Source of the DNA: Candidatus Parcubacteria bacterium
GTDB taxonomy: Bacteria > Patescibacteriota > Minisyncoccia > UBA6257 > 2-01-FULL-56-20
NCBI GenBank assembly: GCA_027424065.1
Contig: DAIBYH010000019.1
Span: forward strand, 1 to 10,069
Length of the DNA: 10,069 nt
Reading direction: 5' to 3'
Position numbers and translations under genes: made by a program. The stretch's first letter is position 1. Each line of letters starts with the position of its first letter. Below the pieces are notes generated by a model. That model ran no database searches, was not told the DNA's origin, and was given only the letters and a program-made list of their open reading frames with translations. This document shows positions 5,890 through 10,069 of this stretch, piece by piece.

Positions 5890-5898
5890 AGTATACCA
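5890..5898 (-). promoter_or_regulatory. Extended -10 promoter for a leaderless mRNA (zinc-ribbon gene)
   Basis: The minus strand reads TGG-TATACT (5898-5890), an extended -10 element. No convincing -35 is present 17 nt upstream. Seven nucleotides separate the -10 from the ATG at 5882, so transcription should start at or next to the A of the start codon. Confidence 0.6.
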
Positions 5899-5923
5899 AA
5901 CCGGATGAAAATCCGCGGAAGAT

Positions 5924-7135
5924 TCACTCGAGCGATCGCGCGCGGCGAAGCGCCTTATGATAACCGATGGCAAATCGATGCGCCTCATCCCGCACCTGGA
6001 TCAGTGTTTTGATCGTAACGCCCTTCGGCAGAGCGCCCACGACATCATTGCGTTTCCGCTCCGGACCTTTCGCAAGTCCGACCACGGGGATCCTGAGCCC
6101 CGCGGAACGCACCACGCGATGCGCCGCATTCGCCTGCGGTAATCCACCGTCGATCAGAAACAGGTCCGGCAACGGCCATTCCAAGTGACGAAGACGGCGC
6201 GTGAGGACCTCGGTAAGCATGGCGACATCGTTCGAACCCGACACGGTCCGGATCCGAAACTTCCGATACGCATCCCTGTCCGGCGTGCCGTCCGTAAAGA
6301 CCACGAGGGATCCGACGGCGGAAGTTCCTGAAATGTTCGATATATCGTATCCCTCGATACGGAACGGCCGGCGCGAAACACCGGCAGGACCGGGCAGCAC
6401 GACCTCAGAATCGGAAATAAATGCCGTATCCTCAATATGCTTCAGTGCAAAGATGCGGCGGCGCAGCTTTTCCGCCTTCTCGAACTCCAAGCCGCGGCTC
6501 GCGGCGGCCATTTCCATTTCAAGATTCCGGACGACCCGCGCCTTTTTGCCCGCGAGAAAGAGCTTCAGGTTGGCAATGTTCTTCAAATAATCCTTCCGCG
6601 ATACGGCGCCGACGCAGGTTCCCGGACACAGGCCGATCTCGTAATCGAAGCACGGACGCGTAAATGTTCCGACGCGATCGGGATCGTGCGTGCTCCAGGG
6701 AAATATCTTCCGGAGGACCTTGAGCGCTTCCCGTGCACTGGACGCCGAAGTGAACGGACCGAACCGCTTCCCGGAGTCGCTCGCGAGATCGCGGCCACGC
6801 ACCAGGAGAACGCGGGGAAATTTTTCCTTCGTGATCGTAATATAGAGAAAGCTCTTGTCGTCCTTTTCCTTCACATTGAAGGGGGGCATAAACTTCCTGA
6901 TAAGCTCCGCCTCCAGGATCAGGGCCTCAATGGCGGTATCCGTATTCCGGTGATCGACGGATGCGATCCGCGACACGAGCGTCTGAATACGGACATCATG
7001 CGGCCGCTCAAAATAGCTTGAGACGCGCCGGCGAAGATTCCCCGCTTTGCCGACATAGAGAATCTGCCCCGCGGCATCTTTCATGATATAGACGCCGGGC
7101 GTCTCCGGAAGTTTTCGATATTCGGACGCTTTCAT
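5924..7135 (-). CDS. uvrC: Excinuclease ABC subunit UvrC, short form lacking the HhH domain
   Basis: UvrC makes both incisions of nucleotide excision repair with UvrA and UvrB. The 403-residue protein shows the GIY-YIG nuclease (GVYIM at 14-18, ILYVGKAGNLRRR at 25-37), the Cys-rich element (Cys162, Cys170, Cys174), a UVR-type UvrB-contact helix (about 205-235) and the RNase H-like 5' nuclease, with EGYDISNISG (Asp264), DLFLIDGG (Asp329) and RDEAHRFA (His386) as the catalytic triad. The chain ends 17 residues after that His. E. coli-type UvrC has about 200 more residues, including a tandem helix-hairpin-helix DNA-binding domain, which is absent. The ATG at 7135 is preferred to a TTG two codons upstream. 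It follows the beta-flower gene by 24 nt, probably in one operon. Confidence 0.95.
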   Translation of the reverse strand: MKASEYRKLPETPGVYIMKDAAGQILYVGKAGNLRRRVSSYFERPHDVRIQTLVSRIASVDHRNTDTAIEALILEAELIRKFMPPFNVKEKDDKSFLYITITKEKFPRVLLVRGRDLASDSGKRFGPFTSASSAREALKVLRKIFPWSTHDPDRVGTFTRPCFDYEIGLCPGTCVGAVSRKDYLKNIANLKLFLAGKKARVVRNLEMEMAAASRGLEFEKAEKLRRRIFALKHIEDTAFISDSEVVLPGPAGVSRRPFRIEGYDISNISGTSAVGSLVVFTDGTPDRDAYRKFRIRTVSGSNDVAMLTEVLTRRLRHLEWPLPDLFLIDGGLPQANAAHRVVRSAGLRIPVVGLAKGPERKRNDVVGALPKGVTIKTLIQVRDEAHRFAIGYHKALRRARSLE

Positions 7136-7159
7136 AAACAAAGGACGGACAAATGAAGC

Positions 7160-7447
7160 TCAGTTTCCCAGCAACACATACACGGCGCACTTCCCTATCT
7201 CCGACAGTACGCCGCCCTGCACCTCTTCCGTAACGCGCTCCAGGTCAATGCGCGCCTCCGAACCGGATCCATGCGATACGAGATGATCCTGTTCGATGAA
7301 CGCAAGCTTGTGGCCGGACACATCATAAACGTGCGTCCCCTGGAAGTAGCCGAGTTTCTTACCGTTCCGGTCGCGGACATGATCGCCATCGATCCAGCCG
7401 ATCTTTTCGCCGGAGCGCCAGACATCGTTGCCGATAAGCTTGACCAT
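7160..7447 (-). CDS. 4-fold beta-flower-like protein
   Basis: A 95-residue protein of unknown function. The first 60 residues contain three clear 16-residue repeats and a partial fourth: NDVWRSGEKIGWIDG (7-21), DHVRDRNGKKLGYFQG (22-37), THVYDVSGHKLAFIEQ (38-53), then DHLVSHGSG. Each reads as a beta hairpin (strand, D-x-x-G-K turn, strand), matching the small '4-fold beta flower' proteins. A short C-terminal helical segment ends GKCAVYVLLGN. The leaderless arrangement (TATAAT 7 nt before the ATG) fixes the start. It is divergent from a small zinc-cluster gene and just upstream of uvrC. No enzymatic motif is visible; a scaffolding or binding role is only a guess. Confidence 0.75.
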   Translation of the reverse strand: MVKLIGNDVWRSGEKIGWIDGDHVRDRNGKKLGYFQGTHVYDVSGHKLAFIEQDHLVSHGSGSEARIDLERVTEEVQGGVLSEIGKCAVYVLLGN

Positions 7448-7454
7448 TGCTTCA

Positions 7455-7484
7455 ATTATACCCTTTTTCTAAAAAACTTGACAA
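7455..7484 (-). promoter_or_regulatory. Promoter of the beta-flower-uvrC unit (leaderless)
   Basis: On the minus strand, TTGTCA (7484-7479) and a perfect TATAAT (7460-7455) are separated by 18 nt. Seven nucleotides (TGAAGCA) separate the -10 from the ATG at 7447, so the mRNA should begin at its start codon. The -35 overlaps the -35 of the divergent promoter. Confidence 0.75.
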
Positions 7485-7506
7485 ATATATTGTTTTTTGC
7501 TTAAAT
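7478..7506 (+). promoter_or_regulatory. Promoter of the 59-residue zinc-cluster gene
   Basis: A perfect TTGACA (7478-7483) is followed by a 17-nt spacer and TTAAAT (7501-7506). The predicted start is about 7513, giving a short leader that contains AGGAGGTG. The -35 shares five bases with the divergent minus-strand -35, TTGTCA. Confidence 0.78.
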
Positions 7507-7528
7507 AAACCCGGATAGGAGGTGCGGC

Positions 7529-7708
7529 ATGCATCTAATAATTGTCATCGTTTGCGTGGCAGCTCTCGCGATCATCGCAATTCTCTCCGTGATAAACGAG
7601 AGAAAATACCCAAGCTGTCCGAAGTGCAACGGCAACCTGAATACGCGGAGAAAGCTTTTCAGCAAAGTCGCGCACTGCAGCAAACACGGGGATTTTATCC
7701 CTCGCTGA
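7529..7708 (+). CDS. 59-residue single-TM protein with Cys/His metal-binding cluster
   Basis: The ATG at 7529 follows a strong Shine-Dalgarno sequence (AGGAGGTG, 7517-7524) with about 6-nt spacing, in the only clearly SD-led gene here. The N-terminal hydrophobic helix spans about residues 3-22 (LIIVIVCVAALAIIAILSV). The soluble part is basic and carries CPKC (Cys30, Cys33) and CSKH (Cys50, His54), a C-x2-C-x16-C-x3-H pattern suited to one zinc ion. The frame ends at TGA 7706-7708. Promoter, SD and a strong downstream terminator make this a real gene despite its size. A longer shadow frame at 7522-7869 overlaps it but lacks these signals. Function unknown. Confidence 0.85.
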   Translation: MHLIIVIVCVAALAIIAILSVINERKYPSCPKCNGNLNTRRKLFSKVAHCSKHGDFIPR

Positions 7709-7720
7709 CACAAGGCCCCA

Positions 7721-7757
7721 AAAAGGGTTCCGCCGTAGCGGAACCCTTTTCTCTTTT
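7721..7757. terminator. Bidirectional terminator between the small gene and rnpB
   Basis: AAAAGGGTTCCGC (7721-7733) pairs with GCGGAACCCTTTT (7738-7750) around CGTA, a 13-bp stem. On the plus strand it is followed by CTCTTTTT; on the minus strand the stem ends CCCTTTTTGGGG. It therefore can stop the small gene (plus) 12 nt after its stop codon and also rnpB transcripts (minus). Confidence 0.85.
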
Positions 7758-7758
7758 T

Positions 7759-7802
7759 GCCCAACTCAAAACCCCGCCTTTCGGCGGGGTTTTGAGTTGG
7801 GC
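7759..7802. repeat. 20-bp perfect hairpin at the rnpB 3' edge
   Basis: GCCCAACTCAAAACCCCGCC (7759-7778) pairs perfectly with its inverse at 7783-7802 around a 4-nt loop. There is no T-tract on either side, so its role is unclear. Its last three bases overlap the 3' strand of RNase P helix P1 (7800-7807), so the two structures compete. It may mark the 3' processing or decay boundary of RNase P RNA. The arm contains AACTCAAAAC, matching the motif of the rnpB insertion. Confidence 0.6.
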
Positions 7803-8290
7803 AATCCGTAAGCCGGATTCTGTCGTTCCACCTTGCGGCGGAAGCGCGATCATTTATCTGGACCCTTGATCGCTCGCGGGTTCGTGCAGCACTTCCAACG
7901 CACCTCACAAAACCTCGGTGCTCAAACTTAAAAACCAAAATGCAAAAGGTAAAACTGAAATGTAAAAACTTAAAAGTTTTGCGTTTCAGTTTTGCGTTTT
8001 TACTTTTGAGTTTTGAGTTGAGCGTCTCAGCTTTGTGAGATGCGCCGGACACGGCCTTGCACCCAGTAAGGATTTTGCCGTTTCACCTCCGCTTTTCTGT
8101 CCCTATGGCGGAGTTAAGCCAACGAGCTCGGGATGGGGCTTTCTCTCGGCTTTCGCCTCGAGACGTCACTGCTCGCACCTCTCGTCTTGCGACGGCGGGC
8201 TGTTAACCCGTACTTTTTTATCCCACCGAAGCGGGATGGTGTCCGGACTTTCCTCCCTCCGAAGATCGGAGAGCGATCGCCTGAATTGCC
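7800..8290 (-). ncRNA. rnpB: RNase P RNA (M1-type catalytic RNA)
   Basis: This is the ribozyme that trims tRNA 5' leaders. On the minus strand, CR-I reads GGAGGAAAGTCCGGACACC (8257-8239) and the 3' CR-V reads GACAGAATCCGGCTTAC (7825-7809), the two universal P4-forming segments. CR-IV appears as GGGTGCAAGGCC, and a P10/11-type GTGCGAGCAGTGA follows CR-I. P1 is GGCAATTC (8290-8283) with GGATTGCC (7807-7800), 8 bp, which sets both ends. P16 is CGCATCTCAC/GTGAGGTGCG (8044-8035 with 7908-7899). Length is 491 nt, about 100 more than usual because of an AT-rich hairpin insertion (7921-8022) beyond P16. The promoter at 8298-8326 starts it exactly at P1. Confidence 0.95.
7921..8022 (-). repeat. AT-rich palindromic insertion in the RNase P RNA P16/P17 arm
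   Basis: From CTCAA (7921) to TTGAG (8018-8022) the sequence is an approximately 45-bp imperfect inverted repeat made of AAAACT/AAAAC units, centred near 7972-7976. It contrasts with the roughly 60% GC ribozyme around it. It sits at the tip of the P16/P17 arm, a length-variable part of bacterial RNase P RNA, so it probably extends the arm without disrupting the catalytic core. Confidence 0.8.
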
Positions 8291-8297
8291 AAAATCT

Positions 8298-8326
8298 ATT
8301 ATACTATCAACATCCGAATATGGCAA
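8298..8326 (-). promoter_or_regulatory. rnpB promoter
   Basis: On the minus strand, TTGCCA (8326-8321) and a perfect TATAAT (8303-8298) are separated by 17 nt. Seven nucleotides later comes GGCAATTC, the 5' strand of helix P1, at 8290. The -35 lies in codons 1-3 of miaA on the other strand. Confidence 0.85.
8300..8305 (+). promoter_or_regulatory. Possible miaA -10 element, overlapping the rnpB -10
   Basis: The plus strand reads TATACT (8300-8305), with an alternative TATTAT at 8297-8302. Either would start transcription about 8-12 nt before the miaA ATG, giving a very short leader. No -35 is evident because that region is RNase P RNA sequence. Confidence is limited. Confidence 0.4.
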
Positions 8327-9225
8327 CCCATTCCAAGATCATCGTTATTGCAGGACCTACCGCCAGCGGAAAGACGTCCCTCGGGATCGCCCTCGCGCGG
8401 AAATACGGCGGCGAGATCATATCGGCGGATTCGCGGCAGGTCTATCGCGGCATGGATATCGGCACCGGCAAGGTAACGCGGCGGGAACAACGCGGCATCC
8501 CTCACCATCTCCTGGATGTCGCCTCGCCAAAACGAACCTTCACGGCCGCACAATACCGGAAACAAGGCCAGCGCGCGATCGCGAGCATTCTGAAGCACGG
8601 AAAGGTCCCCTTTGTCGTCGGCGGCACCGGCTTCTATATCGATGCGCTCCTCGGCGATACTCCCCTTCCCGACATCAAACCGGATGCCGTCCTGCGAAAA
8701 AAATGGGAGCGCCGGTCTGCGCCGGAACTCTTTGCCATGCTCCAAAAAAAAGATCCGCGCCGCGCGGCGGAAATTGACCGGCACAACAAGCGGCGCCTCA
8801 TTCGCGCGCTTGAGATCATCGAGACCACCGGATCACCGGTTGCGCCACGAACCGCTCGAACATCTGCCTATGCGACGCTCTTCATCGGGCTGCGTCCCGA
8901 TCCGGCGACGCTCCATAAAAAAATCCATGACCGCCTTATGGTCCGCCTGCGGCATGGCATGATCGCCGAAGTCCGCCGCCTGCACGAAAAGAAAGGGATA
9001 AGCTGGAAACGCCTCGACGACCTCGGCCTGGAATACCGCTTCGTGAGCCGCTATCTCCGCGGTCTCATGGATCGGAATGCCATGACCGCAGAACTGGAAC
9101 GCGCCATCAACCGCTACGCAAAGCGACAGATGACCTGGTTCAAGCGGAATCCCGATATGCACTGGATCACGGATCCCGCCGCGGCGGACCGCCTGGTCAA
9201 AAGGTTCCTTATGGATCTCGATTAA
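8320..9225 (+). CDS. miaA: tRNA dimethylallyltransferase MiaA
   Basis: MiaA transfers a dimethylallyl group from DMAPP to N6 of A37 in tRNAs reading UNN codons. The 301-residue frame from MATHSKIIVI has the P-loop GPTASGKT (12-19), DSRQVYRGMDIGTGK (37-51), the GGTGFYIDALL block (101-111), NKRRLIRALEI (156-166), the swivel/tRNA-contact region DRLMVRLRHGMIAEVRRL (204-221), LGLEYRF (235-241) and the C-terminal RYAKRQMTWFKRN (265-277). Length is typical. The open frame extends 95 codons upstream, but that part is antisense rnpB, so the ATG at 8320 is chosen. There is no Shine-Dalgarno sequence, only a -10-like box 14 nt upstream. It is divergent from rnpB. Confidence 0.97.
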   Translation: MATHSKIIVIAGPTASGKTSLGIALARKYGGEIISADSRQVYRGMDIGTGKVTRREQRGIPHHLLDVASPKRTFTAAQYRKQGQRAIASILKHGKVPFVVGGTGFYIDALLGDTPLPDIKPDAVLRKKWERRSAPELFAMLQKKDPRRAAEIDRHNKRRLIRALEIIETTGSPVAPRTARTSAYATLFIGLRPDPATLHKKIHDRLMVRLRHGMIAEVRRLHEKKGISWKRLDDLGLEYRFVSRYLRGLMDRNAMTAELERAINRYAKRQMTWFKRNPDMHWITDPAAADRLVKRFLMDLD

Positions 9226-9267
9226 GTTAAGAAGTTAAGAAGTTAAAAAGTTAAAAATTGTTAAAAA
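9226..9267. repeat. AT-rich tandem repeat after miaA
   Basis: Four to five units of GTTAAGAA/GTTAAAAA run directly from the miaA stop to the first palindrome. It resembles the AAAACT-type insertion in rnpB in composition. On the minus strand it places T-runs right after the palindrome at 9268-9301, forming a terminator-like arrangement for minus-strand transcripts. Confidence 0.75.
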
Positions 9268-9301
9268 CATCTCTTAATCCACGATCGTGGATTAAGAGAT
9301 G
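9268..9301. repeat. Palindrome copy A (34 nt, perfect)
   Basis: A perfect 34-nt palindrome with arms CATCTCTTAATCCACGA and its inverse, centred on GATC. It is related to copies B and C downstream. On the minus strand it is followed by GTTTTTAAC, so it may terminate leftward transcription. Confidence 0.85.
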
Positions 9302-9345
9302 TCGGTTCATTCTTCTTGCGCGATTGCTGGAATAAGCGGACTCAG

Positions 9346-9377
9346 CTCTCTTTATGGACGATCGTTGAATAAGAGAT
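9346..9377. repeat. Palindrome copy B (32 nt, imperfect)
   Basis: Starts CTCTCTTTATGG, has the central ACGATCGT and ends GAATAAGAGAT. It matches copy C at 31 of 32 positions and shares the ACGATCGT core and AAGAGAT arm with copy A. Its centre is 77 bp from that of copy A. Confidence 0.8.
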
Positions 9378-9420
9378 GTGCGCCTTATTTATGGGACGGC
9401 TACGGGCAGAGAAGACGGAC

Positions 9421-9452
9421 CTCTCTTTATGGACGGTCGTTGAATAAGAGAT
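9421..9452. repeat. Palindrome copy C (32 nt, imperfect)
   Basis: Identical to copy B except G for A at 9436 (ACGGTCGT core). It is offset by exactly 75 bp from copy B. The intervals between copies (9302-9345 and 9378-9420) are unlike each other and show no gene. Confidence 0.8.
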
Positions 9453-9507
9453 TTCCTGTACGACCCGCACCATCTTCACCCGGCACACCAATGGCACTAC
9501 AAAATGA

Positions 9508-9563
9508 ATCTCCCCGGGCTCAAGCCCGTGGTATCCCAGAGATACCGATGCGGATCGGGAGAT
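9508..9563. other. Multibranch foldable element in a gene-free region
   Basis: The outer stem ATCTCCC/GGGAGAT (9508-9514 with 9557-9563) encloses CGGGCT/AGCCCG (9515-9528), GGTATC/GATACC (9530-9546) and a short GAT/ATC (9547-9556). These tile the interior with almost no unpaired bases, giving a cloverleaf-like fold on either strand. It could be a structured RNA or a dispersed repeat; no known RNA family is recognised. Confidence 0.55.
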
Positions 9564-9616
9564 CCTCCACCCTCCGTCCCGCAAAAAAGAACTGAGTTTG
9601 TCCCGTATATGATACA

Positions 9617-9665
9617 GGAGGCTCGGCTTATCCCCGCGCCACGGCGCAGGGTATTCGCCTGAGGT
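9617..9665. other. GC-rich hairpin with symmetric internal loop
   Basis: GCGCC-AC-GGCGC (9636-9647) extends through CCC/GGG to an internal loop (TTATC against TATTC on the plus strand; GAATA against GATAA on the minus strand) and then GGC/GCC. It lies just beyond the DUF6580-like gene terminator. Function unknown; the whole of 9226-9670 contains no supportable gene. Confidence 0.45.
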
Positions 9666-9670
9666 GGAAT

Positions 9671-9704
9671 AAAAACGGCGCTCTGCAGGCAAGCGGAGCG
9701 CCGT
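9671..9704 (-). terminator. Rho-independent terminator of the DUF6580-like gene
   Basis: On the minus strand, ACGGCGCTC (9704-9696) pairs with GAGCGCCGT (9683-9675) and runs straight into a T-tract (TTTTT, 9675-9671). It lies 24 nt after the stop codon of the membrane protein gene. Confidence 0.87.
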
Positions 9705-9728
9705 CGAATACAAACATCGAAAGAACGG

Positions 9729-10069
9729 TCACGAGCGGCGATAAACGATCCGCCACGTCCCTTCCTTCCGAAAAAGAACATGCAGGGCCGCGGAAAGACC
9801 GAAGAAGATGGCGACGCCGTAGGCTTCGGCGATCGCACTGTTCCTCCAGAAGGGCAACCCCGCGGAAAGGCAGGTCGCCAAGCCGGCGGATGTCCGGGGG
9901 TAGATCCCTCCCCACAACCAGACCGCGGTATTCGTGATGAAAAAGAACAACGTGGAACCCGCGGCGACCGCACCTGCGAAGGGGGCGAGAACGCCGGCCC
10001 ACCAGGACCGGCGGCGGACAAAGGACCGGACTTCGGCACCGATCGGAATAAAGAGCACGGTTGCCACAT
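9729..10069 (-). CDS. DUF6580-like membrane protein (C-terminal part, off right edge)
   Basis: The frame is open to the window edge, so the N-terminus is missing and the GTG at 10067 is not taken as the start. The visible 112-113 residues contain three hydrophobic segments: about 22-45 (GVLAPFAGAVAAGSTLFFFI), a re-entrant NTAVWLWGGIYPRTSAGLATCLSAGLPFWRNS block (about 46-77) and about 80-98 (AYGVAIFFGLSAALHVLF), then a short basic tail. The pattern STLFFFITNxxVW...GGxYPxTxxGL...A.LPFxRN is the signature of DUF6580 integral membrane proteins, which are about 170-180 residues and of unknown function. Terminator and stop codon are intact. Family recognition is from memory, at moderate certainty. 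Confidence 0.72.
   Translation of the reverse strand, partial: VATVLFIPIGAEVRSFVRRRSWWAGVLAPFAGAVAAGSTLFFFITNTAVWLWGGIYPRTSAGLATCLSAGLPFWRNSAIAEAYGVAIFFGLSAALHVLFRKEGTWRIVYRRS

Noticed and set aside
5883..5927. Upstream start for the zinc-ribbon gene (15 extra codons)
   Set aside because: It would overlap the uvrC stop and place the promoter -10 inside the coding region; the ATG 7 nt after the -10 fits better.
7501..8052. Minus-strand 183-codon frame across rnpB
   Set aside because: It covers the RNase P RNA, its AT-rich insertion and the terminator region; composition is that of repeats, not protein.
8035..8319. Upstream open extension of miaA (95 extra codons)
   Set aside because: It translates the antisense strand of RNase P RNA, and the MiaA family N-terminus begins at MATHSKIIVIAGPTASGKT.
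9268..9452. CRISPR array
   Set aside because: Only three copies, repeats are fully palindromic and diverged (copy A against B/C), and no cas gene or leader is present.
9453..9507. Signal recognition particle RNA
   Set aside because: The minus strand reads GGTGTGCCGGG, which recalls the 4.5S RNA 3' half, but the conserved GGTCAGG...GGAAGCAGCC domain IV core is missing.
9342..9713. Minus-strand 123-codon frame in the gene-free region
   Set aside because: It runs through palindromes B and C, the multibranch element and a terminator, with no start signal or recognisable domain.

Overview
The window looks like chromosomal DNA of a Patescibacteria (Candidate Phyla Radiation) bacterium with moderately high GC. 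This is inferred from several features together: a UvrC without its C-terminal helix-hairpin-helix domain, a 27-residue Lys/Ala-rich basic protein, a short 'beta-flower' protein, a compact dcw cluster, few Shine-Dalgarno sequences, and intergenic gaps full of palindromic and AT-rich repeats. The phylum assignment is inference. No mobile element, CRISPR-Cas locus or defence system is evident.

Region 1 (1-3381, minus strand) is the head of a division/cell-wall operon. It reads mraZ, rsmH, an ftsL-like gene, ftsI (PBP2/PBP3-type transpeptidase), then the first codons of another gene running off the left edge. The genes are 2-12 nt apart. A promoter at 3354-3381 (TTGACT-16-TATTAT) precedes TGG motifs phased at 10 bp, which is the expected architecture of a MraZ autoregulatory operator.

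Region 2 (3382-4326) is mostly noncoding. It holds a mini-gene for a Lys-rich DNA- or RNA-binding-like protein with its own terminator, inverted repeats, a DnaA-box-like 9-mer, a cluster of dispersed palindromic repeats, and tRNA-Val(CAC).

Region 3 (4271-5442, minus) is the rplJ-rplL ribosomal stalk operon. It has a promoter, an L10 leader with a recognisable attenuator and antiterminator pairing, and a 3' palindrome.

Region 4 (5439-7484, minus) holds a two-TM zinc-ribbon protein with an apparent leaderless promoter, a short UvrC, and a 4-fold beta-flower-like protein also with a leaderless promoter.

Region 5 (7478-7757, plus) is a divergently transcribed 59-residue TM plus Cys/His-cluster protein. 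It has the only strong Shine-Dalgarno sequence in the window, and its -35 box overlaps that of the beta-flower gene.

Region 6 (7759-9225) is the RNase P RNA gene (minus), carrying a roughly 100-nt AT-rich hairpin insertion in its P16/P17 arm, divergent from miaA (plus). The rnpB promoter -35 box lies inside the first codons of miaA.

Region 7 (9226-10069) is about 500 nt without a gene, containing a T/A-rich tandem repeat, three regularly spaced palindromes, a multibranch foldable element and a hairpin. It is followed by the terminator and C-terminal part of a DUF6580-like membrane protein that enters from the right edge on the minus strand.
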